Shown here piece after piece: positions 10,673 through 25,800 of a stretch of DNA of 64,000 nucleotides. The position numbers were made by a program, and so were the translations under genes. Position 1 is the stretch's first letter; each line of letters opens with the position of its first letter. The stretch is taken from positions 372,001-436,000 of the forward strand of contig JAQGEQ010000091.1 in assembly GCA_034620365.1 (NCBI GenBank), written 5' to 3'. The notes beneath the pieces were generated by a model. That model was not told where the DNA came from and made no database searches. It saw only the letters and a list, made by a program, of their open reading frames with translations. Origin of the DNA: Pegea sp. RAD2-039. Its lineage: Eukaryota > Chordata > Thaliacea > Salpida > Salpidae.

Positions 10673-13600
10673 TCAAACAGTGCTCTCAAACAATGTATGT
10701 CCTTTTGTTCGTACCAATTGAACTTGATCAAGATGAACTTCATGAGATGATGAAACATCACCACCAGAGGTCACTTCAGAGTTTTCCTCATTGATTAAAT
10801 CTTTACTAAAAACAAAAAAGAAGTTTTAGAAATGATTAGAGTCTAAGAAAACCATTACTAGATCATGTAAGGATCAGATGAAGATCTTACTAATTATTAC
10901 AAGTAGCTAACAATTTAATCTTTAATAGTAAGAAAGTTTGAGATCAAATTTAGATCTTCAAATATTTGTTTAAACCAACAAAATGGCGTTTGACAAACTT
11001 GGGTAAAATTGTAGAGTTTTTCAGATATTCAGGTCTTTTGACTTCCGATGAAAATCCTGTTATTGCTTCAGGTTGATTTTCTGCAGAAATTTACCATAAA
11101 AAATCTGAACAATTTTGAAGACCTCAAACCTGGAGTACTTTTTCTCAATGAAGCTTCTTTATTTTCCGACAATTTTTCATTCTGTTTCGACAAAAAAGTT
11201 TTGGGGTATTTTAAGAAAACGCCAGAATATATTTTTTGATCATATCTAACCTTTGGTGATATCAGTTGAGAATCAGAAAGTACTTTGCTTGCCAAGGTAT
11301 CAGACTTGATATTATTCGTTTGTGTTTCACTTAATTTCACTTTTACTTCATTTTTTCCATCTGTCTTCTGATTGGCTGTTTCTGGCGGGAGCTTTTCACT
11401 TTTGTTTTTGAAATGATCTGAAGATGTAGAAGTGATTGCTAATTGATTTATAGGTTTTCGATGTGATGTAGATCGTTTCGCAATTTTAATACTGCTTTCA
11501 TCTGTAAATTAAACTAGTGAATCACTTGAAAGAATTTATAAAACATCTCCAAACCTTCTTTAAACACATTAGTAACCATAAACTTGAGAAATCGTTCACA
11601 ATAGAAGCTCGGTCGATGAACACTTACAGCATCCTAAAGATTCAAACAAAATTCTTTTTTATCTTCAAATCGAATTTTCAACAAATTTATTCATATTTCA
11701 AAACACAGTGGTGACAGTAAAATGACTCCTGGTACTAACCCCGTCAGTCACCAACGACTTCCACCGATGTTCCAGCTTCTTCTTCCATCTGCGCAACAAT
11801 GACGTCATCAGTATGCGTAGATGACGTCACACAGCTTACTTGTAGCACTGAAGAATATCGATGATGCCACAAAATATAAGAAGACGTTCGCCTTTTGAGT
11901 TTTTTGCTGGTATCCCTCCTGACCTACAAACACGATGACGTCACACATACGATGACGTCACACAAATAATGACGTCAAAACTGACCAGTGGTCGAGGTCG
12001 GCGCTATACTTGTTTCGAAGCATAGTGGAGCTGAGTACAGACTGAGTGTTTCGGACACCTAGTTCAAATAGACAAGTTGATAAGGGCGTTGGGGGAAGCA
12101 CCGGGGCTTCATTTGCATAATAGAAATAAATTTTAGGAATGAGGGAATAAACTTACCCAACAAATTATTATTAGAAGTTGATTGAGTTGCTGATTGGTCT
12201 TTATTAGATTTGAACTAAAAAAAGGATGAAGAAAAAAAGATGATTATAATTTTAAAATGTTGATTGAAGACTTACAGCTGTGTTCTGTTGTGATGGCAAC
12301 ATATCTGGTAATTTAGTGTCAGCACATTGTGGCTAAATATAAATAAAATGTTAGTTGATTGTAGATGAATGATACAAACCCACCTCTGTATCTTTCTTGC
12401 ATTTATCGACATTATGAATTGCCAGCAGTAGACTGTAATCCATAATTTTGAAAGATTGAAGAACCTGATGATAATTTGATAGAGAAAAGTGAGAAGATTT
12501 AAAGATGTACAAACCAAGCAATCTCGTTCTAGTGTCCTAGTGAGTATTTCATAAATATCTGAAGTAACGATGACTAAACCGTTTGGAAATTCACCAATTA
12601 AATCCAAATCTTTAAAAGTAGGAACTTTTTTCAATCTTTCAGCTTTTGAAGCTTTTCTTTTATGAGTTGATCCTTTTAAATCAAACTTTAGATGCATCTA
12701 GGAGTAAGATGAAATAGTGAGAGCGCTCCTAGTGGTACGACCCATCATTTACCTGAATCCGCCTCGGAAGTAGATTATTCATCACTACGACACGGATATT
12801 GTGTCTGGTTCCAGCATTTACGGTGTATAAGCCATAAAATTTGGGTAAAAGTGTTCGAGGATTTTGAACTATATTCTGTGAATAAAGTTAGAAGATGAGG
12901 AAGTGGAAGTAAATGTAGTACCATGTAGTAGCCAGGAAGTAGTTGTTGAAGGAAAGTGGCTTCTTTTTGAGTGACAGTTTTGATGATAAATTCATCATCA
13001 TGTGTTACAAAGAAGAGAGATCCACTTGCTCCAGGGTTAGATAGTTCAACGAGCGGATGACGACTTATCGAAAGCTGAAATAGATGTTAGTGACGTCATA
13101 TACGCGAGATGAACATAATTACCATGTAATCTTCTGGTTGGATACCAAAAAGATCACGAAAATATCTGAAAGCGGTTGGGGCGTAGGTGGAAAAAGTGAA
13201 GTCACCATGGTGATGAGCAGGAGTAATATTAGAACCATTCCTACAAAGATTCAGTCAAAATGTGGTCAAATATAGGGGTCAAAGGTCAAATTGAATTGTT
13301 GAAAGGCTTACACTGGAAAAGGAATTGATTCCACCGTTTGGAAATCTTGCATTAAAACATCTCTTTCTGGTTTGGAACTTAATTTTGCCACCGTGTGACT
13401 TATACCTAACTGAATGCAGCAACTAAGCGCTTCAGAAGATGTCTGTTGAAATTATTCCAAAATTATAAACTAAAATATTTTTAGATTTCTAATTTTTATA
13501 AATATTATTTTTTTTTTACTTTAATAATTTTAAAAAAACTGAGAATATCAAACAATTCCAGTTATTTTGATGTTGATAAACTAATTAGATCTAACAATTG

Positions 13601-13959
13601 TTTTTAATAGAAACTTTATGAAAAAAAATCTTATTAACTTTTTTAAATGTAGTTTCACCGGTAGAGGTGTTAACCCTTCTATGGCCAAGTCTTTTTTGTT
13701 TAGACTGTGGAATAAGAATTTGTATCAAAAAATATTTCATATTTAAGATAAACCCAAAATCAAATAAGAAAAACTCAAACCTTTGCAACAGCTGCTGATA
13801 TAGCTTGTGTTGAAGCCTTTTTAGCTGGCTTATCTGAAAAATTTCCAACAAATATATGATTTAAAAAGTGAAGACTATATCAAAAAGACTTAAAAATAAA
13901 GTGGTTTTTATAAAATATAAATTTCAAATTTGATATTTACCATTTTCAGCAGCATTCAT
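10673..13959 (-). CDS. PIP5K1: Phosphatidylinositol-4-phosphate 5-kinase, type I
   Basis: Makes PI(4,5)P2 from PI4P, mainly at the plasma membrane. Exons (minus): 13941-13959, 13781-13833, 13639-13704, 13312-13442, 13123-13240, 12922-13074, 12753-12875, 12515-12697, 12384-12464, 12276-12332, 12157-12214, 11986-12106, 11840-11923, 11740-11788, 11555-11633, 11130-11501, 10999-11080 and 10673-10805; 1962 nt, 653 aa. Landmarks in order: [25 protein letters not shown] block, [16 protein letters not shown] with the ATP-site lysine, [38 protein letters not shown], and an activation loop with [11 protein letters not shown]. The Glu in that loop is the type I mark for PI4P preference. The last two introns and the divergent C-terminal tail are the least certain part. 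Introns 3' of the DLKGS exon carry TGACGTCA copies. Confidence 0.95.
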
Positions 13960-16900
13960 AACTTCTATAATAGTTTATTTATAAATTAAAATTCGTTTTA
14001 AGCAAATGATAACCAAACTAAAAATATAAATAAATGTTAAACAAGGAAATACATTTTTTACTTGAAAGCAACAACTGCACAAGATTCTTAAAGTAAAAAT
14101 TTAATCACTTATTTTAAAGTTCATACAAAAAAAACTAATTATATTTTAAACATAATATTATTATGGTCAAAGTAGTATCATAACATTTTATTCATATAAC
14201 CAAAAATTATTTAATAAAAACAATAATTTCTTTAATATACTAAATGAAGAAAAATTAGAAAAAGGAAAATTAAAAACACATGATTAGATAGCTTAAAAAG
14301 TGAATTCTTAGAAACAACTATCATTAATTAATAATTCATGATTGGAGTTTTTACTCTACTAATAATACTGCAAATAATGAAACAAAAATATTAAAGTTAA
14401 GAGAAACTAAGTAATAAAAAAATAGATTTCAACAAATAAAAATACATTTAAAACTATTATTTCTATATAAAGACAAAATAGTTTTATATAAATTTACAAT
14501 CTATAAAAAATATTCATAATTTTTAATATCACCAAATATGCTATCTAAGTTTATCATAAAATAAATATTTAATCTTTACATTCAACCACATAACAAATAT
14601 ATCATAATGTTTCTAATAATGCAAATCTTTCAATTGAAAAAAAATCTATGAATGAAATCAAGAATTTATAAATAGAATTTACTAATTAGAAACAAGGCCA
14701 AAATAGAGTAGCTACTATCAACTAAAATAGATTCATTAGTACTATTCAGCAATAAAATAATGCTTGAATAGCATCTAATCAAAATTAGTTGCCTCATTGC
14801 TAATGCAACCTTTTATTGAGCTTTAAAATATAAATCAAGAATGTTTACTTTACAAAAAATATTTAGAAGTATTTCTTAGGTAAACACAAACCTTTAAAAA
14901 TATTTCTAAATGCTGCGAGTTGTATTTTCAAAAAAGCATAGAAAAAAATTAAAAAGACTTAGAAAATAAATTTTAGTATCAAAAACCAACTTTGCATATG
15001 AAAAAGTTCAAAGAAAAAGTATATTCAGAAAACAAACAAACATAAACTCAACCCCACCTCGCTAACAAAGCTAAGAAATTGAAATCAAACACAAAAACAA
15101 TTTCGCACTAAATACATTACTAAAAATAGTTTCGAAAACGAACAATTTGTGCAGTAATTCTACAGTACAAAGCTTACATCAATCATAGTATAATCTAAAA
15201 TTAGAAAAAGAAACATCATTCATTATAAGCAACCTATAAATTTATTTCTAAACAAGCTTACAAGTTTTTTTTTGCTTTCTTAAGTCACTTCATTTAATTA
15301 CTTAAAACGTTTCTTAAAGATGACTATTTATCAAAAGAAATTCTATTAACAATTTTGATAAGCATCGAACCTGGTTTGGTGGTCTATTGAAATTAGTTTT
15401 ACTGAAAAACTATTTATGAAAAAGTATAGTTAAAACTAAATATTTATGTGCAAAAAACAACTGGTTTTAGGAAAGTTATCAAAGAGATAAGAGCTAAACT
15501 TTAAAAGTTTAATTTAATTTATTTTAGTTATCATAAATTTAAAAAATTATCATTAAGAAGCAAAATAAAAGTTTATAAGCTCAGAAATGATGATATAATA
15601 AAAGAGTTTCAACTGAAAAAGTATTTTGTAGTTTCACGTATTTTTAACCTAATATTCTGAATAAAATAGTATATTTGTTAAACTTAATCTATATCAAAAA
15701 TGTTGATCTAAACATATCTTTTTAACTTATAGATCATCTAAAAGGCTACCCTAGAAAAAACTTACCAAAATATGTAATCAATACGTGTTGAAAAATATTG
15801 ATTTTACGGCTTTTAAGAGAATAGAAATTTACATAAGCTCTTTTATATACAAATAATCAATAAAAAACTAATTTTAAACTCATTTTGTAAGTTGTTAGCG
15901 ATTAAGTTCTTGTCTAACTACCATCATGAGCTGATGCAGATATCTTTCGAGATGGCTGAAGACTTCACCTGGTTAAAGGCTGAAAGATTTGAAGTCCCAA
16001 CTTGAAGGGATTTTCATCAAATAGTTGTGTTCTACGTGGAAATTTAGGTGGGATTGCTACTTTACAATTGAAAGCACCAGATTACTTCATAACCAAACCC
16101 CAAAATTTATTTTACAGCTTATTGTTGATTTGAAATATTTTTTACTTACATTTTTTTTTCTGCTAACGTCTCCGCCTTAAAAATTTATATCTAGGACTTG
16201 TAAAATCTAGGCTTTATAAACAGAATGACGACAATGACTTTCAGATGTCATCTCCGCCCACATCACTGAAAGATTAATGAGGCTGTTTGTTAAATAACAT
16301 ACCGTCACGATATTCACTTTGGTAGTAGCTTGCAGAAAAATCCTCATTCTTTAGATCTACTTTTGTCTGGACTTACTCCAACAGTTTTTACTTCACTGAA
16401 AGGTAATGGCACTTATAATATAACTATAATATATAGTAGGCAAACGTACTTTTTGCACCCGGTAAGAGTCGAAATAGAACTTTTGACAACAGTAGAATTT
16501 AAGCCCGCTCGAAATAGATTAACAGTTAATTGAATTAACTGCTACTTAGCCTTATAATTAAGTTTGACTACAAAAAATCAATCAATTAATTTGTTAACTA
16601 TTTTCTAAATAAATTCAAACTGTTCAAATAATTGAAAAATTACATTAATAAATAAAGAAAAATTTATAATTTTCTTTAAATTGCTTATTTCATTCATATG
16701 AACAATTATCGGTAAAATTATGATTCTTAAAGAAGTAAGAATGCCAACCAAATTATTTTGAACCTCGCGTATAGCACACAAAGTAAATAAAAGCTCTTAT
16801 AATTAATCACTTAAACCTGTAAAAGCTTATTAGCCAACAAAACTGAGCTAAAAGGTTTGATGTACGGACCTGTTGTAATTTGAATTACAAAATGAATAAA

Positions 16901-17660
16901 ATCGTCTACTTTTTACAGATAACATTTAATACCTCGTTAAATGATAATGTGTCCTCTCTGAAAAAATGTTTGAAGGTATTCATTAAAAGTGATTAAATAG
17001 AAAAATTGTATTAGTCTTTAAAAAGTAAAAGTTTTCCAGTTTTATTTTATAATTGTTTTTATCATGCATGTGAAACTTTTTTCTCATATCAAAAAAATAA
17101 TTTTTTTTCTTTGTTTTATAATGTTAGTATTAAAAAAAATATTGATATCTACTGATGACAATCATTCCTTTTATAGCATTAAGCCTCATATTTCTAAAGT
17201 TTAAAGCTTTGCTTTTCATTTCTTTTAGATGAATTCAATTTTAATGTTTCTGATATCCATTTGATAATTTCTGCTCAGCTTATAAATGATTATTAATAAT
17301 ACTTTGATTTTTTGAAGTTTGTTTCTAAAATACACAGAAATTTTTTGTAATTATTAATTTGTTCAAAATACTTATTAAAAAAGAAAAGAACCAGCCGGAG
17401 TTATTAGGGAAAATTGATTTATCAAAATTATTTGAGAACAGTTTTTCTTTACAAGTCAAGTTTTAAAGTTTTTTCTTATTTTTTAAAGTTATATCCTTAT
17501 CTTACTTAAACTATTTTAAATTTTTAATTATTTAAACAATGTTTAATAGGAAGTTAAATATTTCTGTGATGATATTTTTCAGTTTTCTATGGTACCTTAT
17601 TTAAGTTTAAAATTTTTAATTAGAAACACTAGATTACAATAACTAGTTGCTTTCGTTGTG
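13960..17660. other. AT-rich intergenic desert
   Basis: Divergent space between PIP5K (-) and RPL10 (+), mostly A/T runs. A less AT-rich island at about 15900-16540 holds exon-like pieces: on the plus strand, 16335 to about 16401 is framed by a CAG acceptor and a GTAATG donor and reads KNPHSLDLLLSGLTPTVFTS. I cannot assign it to any gene. Confidence 0.5.
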
Positions 17661-17663
17661 TAG

Positions 17664-17690
17664 ACCCTCTTTTGGAACGTCTGGTCTCAA
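17664..17690 (+). promoter_or_regulatory. TOP-like start of the RPL10 mRNA
   Basis: CCCTCTTTTGGAACG follows TGTAGA about 110 bp upstream of the RPL10 ATG and ends at a GTAAGC donor (about 17691). The matching acceptor is TTTGTTTAG at about 17759. A cytosine followed by a pyrimidine run is the terminal oligopyrimidine signature of ribosomal-protein mRNAs, whose translation depends on mTORC1. The exact start site is inferred. Confidence 0.55.
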
Positions 17691-17776
17691 GTAAGCACCG
17701 TTTTTAATCTTTAGGTTTTATCAGAAGGATTTTTTTATATTTATTTTTTTTTGTTTAGATCAATTAAAATTTGATA

Positions 17777-19606
<1,830 letters not shown>

Positions 19607-19833
19607 ATTTCTGGAAATTATCAATAAAATTTGAATATTTTCACTATTTTCTATAAAATTCAATGAATTAGCAGCTAGTTGTCAGCGAGGGTTTCAATCT
19701 AACTAGCTTCCATAAGATCTTAAAAACTGAAAGAGCATGAAATCAGAAGTTGCTGGTAATTTGAAATTTATTAAAAATAAATCACAAGTCGATATAAAGC
19801 ATACGTATGAACACAGTAAATGTACAGAGAAAG

Positions 19834-22800
19834 TTATTTAGTATCACACAAGATAGCTACACCTCTTAGAGTCCAATGTTCAGAAGCTTGTACAGTTCGT
19901 AGCATTAGTTTGAAGATGAAGGTTAAATCAGTTCGACAAGGTTTCTTATAAACAGGACAATGATAAATGTTTACACTTTTACTTTTATCATCTTTTGCTG
20001 GTGTAGTTGCAGTATTAACAGCATACACATGTACAACAGGAATAGGAGTAAATAAAACTTTTAAAGGTGATTCAACTAGCTTAATGTTGCGTCTGTCCCA
20101 ACCTGCCCCGTCTAGATACAATCCATACACATAAACACCGCCTACAACAAAAGTTATCTTTAAAAATTATTAATTTGATGATTCTACCGACCAATATCAG
20201 AAGCAGGCGGTGCAGAGACGTCTTCTTTCATCATCTTTGTGACGTCATTGCATAGCACGACGCTATCTAACGCCCAACCTTTAGCTTCGTGAGCTCTTGT
20301 GACTTCTTGTCTCATAGCAGTTAAAAATCCCTAAAATTTGTCAGTTTTGGGCGAAACTGTTTTCAGAGATACTTTTTATAAACCTGTGGATTGAAGAAAC
20401 CAGTCATCCAGAACGAATTTGGTCTTCCGCTAAAAATCCATAAATGAAATTGAGCATGGCGTTCTAAAAGTTCAGTGAACCAGAAACCAAGCGTCGAGCT
20501 TTCCCACGATACCTAAGAAGTGATGTAAATTTGAAACTCCATCAAATATTTCTACAAGATTCTTCGAATTGTAAATTTGAAAACTTCTTACTTTCCTCCA
20601 AGCTTGAGGAACTCTTGCATCATACATCTGATCGAGAGCATCCCTCAAGTTCTCGCTCATGATGATTGTTCCATCAATCGCGAGTTTCAAATCGCTTAAA
20701 GTGACTCTAACGCGACTAATCACAGTTTGCATGCGTTCAATCTCTTGACGTAGAAATATATTCATCGGTTGATTCTTCCCATACTTTACTAGTTGGGCGT
20801 TCACCTACAAACCAATCATGACGTCAACAGTGACGTCATCATCGCTGTAAACCTTATGCTGAAGGAAATTTTCCGGGAGTTTTTGTAACATTTCGTCAGC
20901 CATTTTGAAAACAAAACTTTCCCTGGTTTCCCCTGACCCACCACTTGATTCTTTGGGTTGAACACTGACAATTGTGTTTAGAGCGGCGTTCGCGAAGTTT
21001 GTCTGCGATTAGAGGTTTTTAAAAGATCACCGGAAACACTAGAGGGCGTTTGGGGTACCTGGTAAGTAATATCAGCGTTTGGATGAAGACCCATAACTTC
21101 TGGTGTATCAACAATCGGCATATTATCGATATATCCGCGGAAATCTTGAAGAGTTTTTCCCGCTGGGATTGTGTAACCTACCGATTGTTTATTAGCTGAT
21201 TTCTGATCGGTTGATTTGACAACAAACCTTTGTAGAAGCAGAACTTGTCCGTGAACATATGATCACCAAACCAAACTTTACAGTAAGTATTCAGCAGATG
21301 TTTATCCATGTCATCAGTAACTCTACCTCCAAATTGAATTTCTCCTAACATATATCTGACCGTATTCCAAGAAATTCCCTGAAAATTACATAAGCGTTCA
21401 ACTACCATCAATAACAATAAAATCAACCAATAGAAGCAACAACCAGATAACAAATTAGTAATCACTAATATAAATTTAAATACGTTAGGAGACAGAAAAA
21501 TAGTTTTACATTAAAAGCAAATTGCGGTAAAAAACTAGCAACCATCTACAACCAACTAACAACCATCTACAGCCAACTAGCAACCATCTACAATCAACTA
21601 GCAACCATCTACAATCAACTAACAACCATCTACAACCAATTAGCAACCATCTACAATCAACTAGCAACCATCTACAATCAACTAGCAACCATCCACAACC
21701 AACTAGCAACCATCTACAATCAACTAGCAACCATCTACAACCAACTAGCAACCATCTACAACCAACTAACAACTATCTACAACCAATAGCAACCATCTAC
21801 AATCAACTAGCAACCATCTACAACCAACTAGCAACCATCTACAACCAACTAACAACCATCTACAGCCAACTAGCAACCATCTACAATCAACTAGCAACCA
21901 TCTACAACCAACTAACAACCATCTACAATCAACTAGCAACCATCTACAACCAACTAGCAACCATCTACAACCAACTAACAACTATCTACAACCAACTAGC
22001 AACCATCTACAACCAACTAACAACCATCTACAGCCAACTAGCAACCATCTACAATCAACTAGCAACCATCTACAACCAACTAACAACCATCTACAATCAA
22101 CTAACAACCATCTAGAACCAATTAACAAGCATCTACAATCAACTAGCAACCATCTACAACCAACTAGCAACTATCTACAACCAACTAGCAACCATCTACA
22201 GCCAACTAACAACCATCTACAACCAACTAACAACCATCTACAATCAACTAGCAACCATCTACAACCAACTAACAACCATCTACAACCAACTAGCAACCAT
22301 CTACAACCAACTAGCAACCATCTACAACCAACTAGCAACCATCTACAACCAACTAACAACCATCTACAACCAACTAGCAACCATCTACAACCAACTAGCA
22401 ACCATCTACAATCAACTAGCAACCATCTACAACCAACTAACAACCAACTAGCAACCATCTACAACCAACTAACAACCATCTACAACCAACTAGCAACCAT
22501 CTACAACCAACTAGCAACCATCTACAACCAACTAACAACCATCTACAACCAACTAACAACCATCTACAACCAACTAGCAACCATCTACAACTAACTAACA
22601 ACCATCTACAACCAACTAACAACCAACTAGCAACCATCTACAACTAACCTTTTTGACATTTAAATCATCTAGATGATTTTGAACAAATTGAACACTTGTT
22701 GTAAAATCTGCTTGGTTATATTCATAAGGGATGTTCCAACCAAGAGGTCCAAACTTTCTTCTTTCTTGGACAGTTGTGTACAAGAAGGCGACAGCAAACA

Positions 22801-25800
22801 ACATCGGTTTCCACTGAGGCATGTTGATAATGTCAAGAAATTCCTGTAATAACATCTGGTTGCTGTGATGCAGGTTGCCATAGTAACGAAGATGACCTGA
22901 TTGAGAACAGCGTATGTCCTTTTTAATCCTGCTTTCATCCCTTGAGGAGGTTCATTTGTGTATTTGATGGATGACTGGAGGAGATTGATTGGGAACTTTG
23001 GGTGGACTTCTGCTGTGATCCAAGTTCGGTATTGCTCGTTTACTCCTTCTGCTGTTTGAAGCTGTTGAGAAATCAGTTCAGATGAAGATCAAGAAGAAGA
23101 TCAGGATGAAGATTAGGGAGAGAATCAGTAAAAATATAAGATAAACCTGATCTAATAACTCATCCATATAATTTAAACCCAGATGACAATTTTGTAGCAA
23201 CAACCAACCACCATCCGCAAAACTTTGCTGCAGCAGCCTCCGGGCATGAACCTCTTGCCCTTGTCCCATTGAGATTGGTCGACAAGCTGTCAACAAAAAG
23301 TGTTTCCAAACAGTTTCTTCAAACTTCCAAACTTACGGATTCCTTTACTCCGAGCCAACCTCTCAATCGAGTCCGTTGGATCTGATCCCATCGTCAGGAA
23401 ACAGATCATTGGAGATGCCGGATCAGATTCTTTCAACATCTCCTCATAATCCAACAAAACTGCTTCAGTATACTTCGCTCCCATAGTGTCCGTGATGAAG
23501 CTTCGCGCCTGTGACGTCATAATCGTGAAAATGGATTCGAAAAGAGGCAAGGAAACCTGTGACGTAATCCGATCGGGAGCCCATGCTCGGATCAGAAGCA
23601 ACTTCCGGAATGTGTCTAGAGAAGAGCCGTAGCCGTCGGGAAGAATCGCGTTTTCCGGAGCAGAATCATCGAACCATGTCTTCCACGACTGATGACGATG
23701 ATGATGACGTCATCAAAGCTTCAAAAATCTTTACTTACTTTATCGTTTCGAGAGATTTGATTGAGGATTTGCGAGAATTGAGGAAGTTTAGAGAGCTGAA
23801 CGAGATTAAGCCAGACAAGATCAGAGATCCACTTCTTCGGTTTAGGATCAACTGCATTCAAATCAAGACTTGCTCCTCCTAAAGATCAACATAATATAAG
23901 AAGATTTCAATCAAAGATTTATTCGGATCGGTTCCAGAAGGATCAGGATCTTGGTTGGGCTTAGGACGCTTTTAATTACAACCTATGTCTTCTAAGAAGA
24001 TTTATGATCATTTAAACTTATAAGATCTTTATAAGATCAGATTCTAATCAGGGATTTTTGAGGTAGAATCAAATCAACCAATCAGAGACGAGTATAAAAG
24101 TAGAGATTGAAAACCTTTTATAAAAGTCTGGAACTCCGTGTGATTGACAATTCCTTTGTTCAAAGCTATCTTCAAAGTGAGAAGAAGGACATAAAGGAAC
24201 TTGTGCTCTTCGTAAAGACCCCGTGTCGTGTATCGGAAGACCTCGAACGTCAAATACTCGATTATATTCGCGATTCGTTTGTTGGGTATCGGGGATTTTA
24301 CAGATCTTAAAAGTCCTTGATCAAAAAGTCCCAGAAACTGTCTAAGTGAAGTCTGAAAGAAGATGAAATCAAAGATCTTGATCCTTCTGGATGATAGTAC
24401 CTGATACATGACATTGACGAGACTCATCTCGACGATCAGGAAGTAGAGGATTGACCCGCGGTTGGCAACTGGCCGAAATTCTTCACGCGCCGCGTTTATT
24501 TTGATCTCAGTATCAGCTGCAACCGTCAACTTCTCACTGACTTCTTCTGCCGTCGATTTAGTAGTCTGAAGATCAACATCCGATGTGAGATCAACATCCG
24601 ATGTGAGATCAACATCCAAGCATCAATTGATCTCACTTTAAGGACTTGAATCAGGGACTCATCCTCAACTAAGGAACCTTCGGTTGTTGTGAGTCGGTAA
24701 AGAAGATTATCTTCCAGCTCCTTCATCTTCCTTTTATTTGCTGTCACTTCTTCCATTAAAGACACTCTCTCAGATTCCAGCTCCTAAGATTTGATGATTA
24801 CAAAGAGTTTTGTTGGGATGCTGGTTTTTACCTGTTTTTCAGTGATGATCACTCTTCCAAGGAGTTGATCTTCTAATCCTTTCATAGTAACAGTGAAATC
24901 GATGATGGAAGTTCGCGCGTAGATTTCCGGGGTGTAAACTGGATTGGCGAGCTTGGTAGTGATGAAGAGTTGGAATCCGTTCATCACATCAACTTCTTTA
25001 TCTCCAACTTTCACCTGAAAACAAAGAAGATGAAAAAAATATCTTTTTTTTGATCAAAAAAATCTTCGTACTTTGAAAGTTGATCCTGATTTAATAAAGT
25101 TCTTCTCCAGGACATTATCAAGAGCTGGATCAAGCTCTTCGCCTGCATCTTCGATCAGTAGAGGGCGTCCTAACGACAACGAGTCTTCTAGATGTGTCCT
25201 GAAGTACTTGTGGTTGAGTGTAGTAACCTGTAGAAGGTAGAGTTGAGGGGAATTCCGCAAATAAAACCCCATTTTACTTGTAAATCATTTTCCTTCTCCT
25301 TATTCCGAATCCAGATCTTCCCTTGACCTTGAGGATCAATGATTAGAGGAAAGCGAGGAGCCCTGGTTACAATGATTCCATTTTGAACAGATAAATCATC
25401 ATTTGGAAGTCCTTCAAGGTTCCATTCGCTAATCGTCGCGTTGTCAGTTAACATCGTGATGATGTTTATGTCCTAAATACATCAATGACGTCATCACACC
25501 AACAGTGACGTCATCACTTACACTTGAGAAGGGGATTTTGAGTTGAGACATTTCTTTTTTCCATGAATCTTGAAGAATACTTCGAAAGTTTTGATTAAAA
25601 GGTCCTGAATAAGAGAGAAAGCCAGTTGCTAGCAAGACATCTCCAACTAGTTTCTTGATTTGCTCCTGGAACGTTTTTCCCGCTGCAGTCCATCGAATCT
25701 ACAAACAATGACGTCATCAATAAAGCGGTGATGACGTCATCAATCACCTTTTCTCCTCCTAAGCCTTCAATCAAGGCGCTAGCATTAAACATTTTTCGTT

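Noticed and set aside
21506..22645. Series of open frames reading RWLLVGC repeats
   Set aside because: They are produced by a 21-bp intron satellite whose period is a multiple of three. Clear dynein splice sites flank the array at 21379 and 22648.
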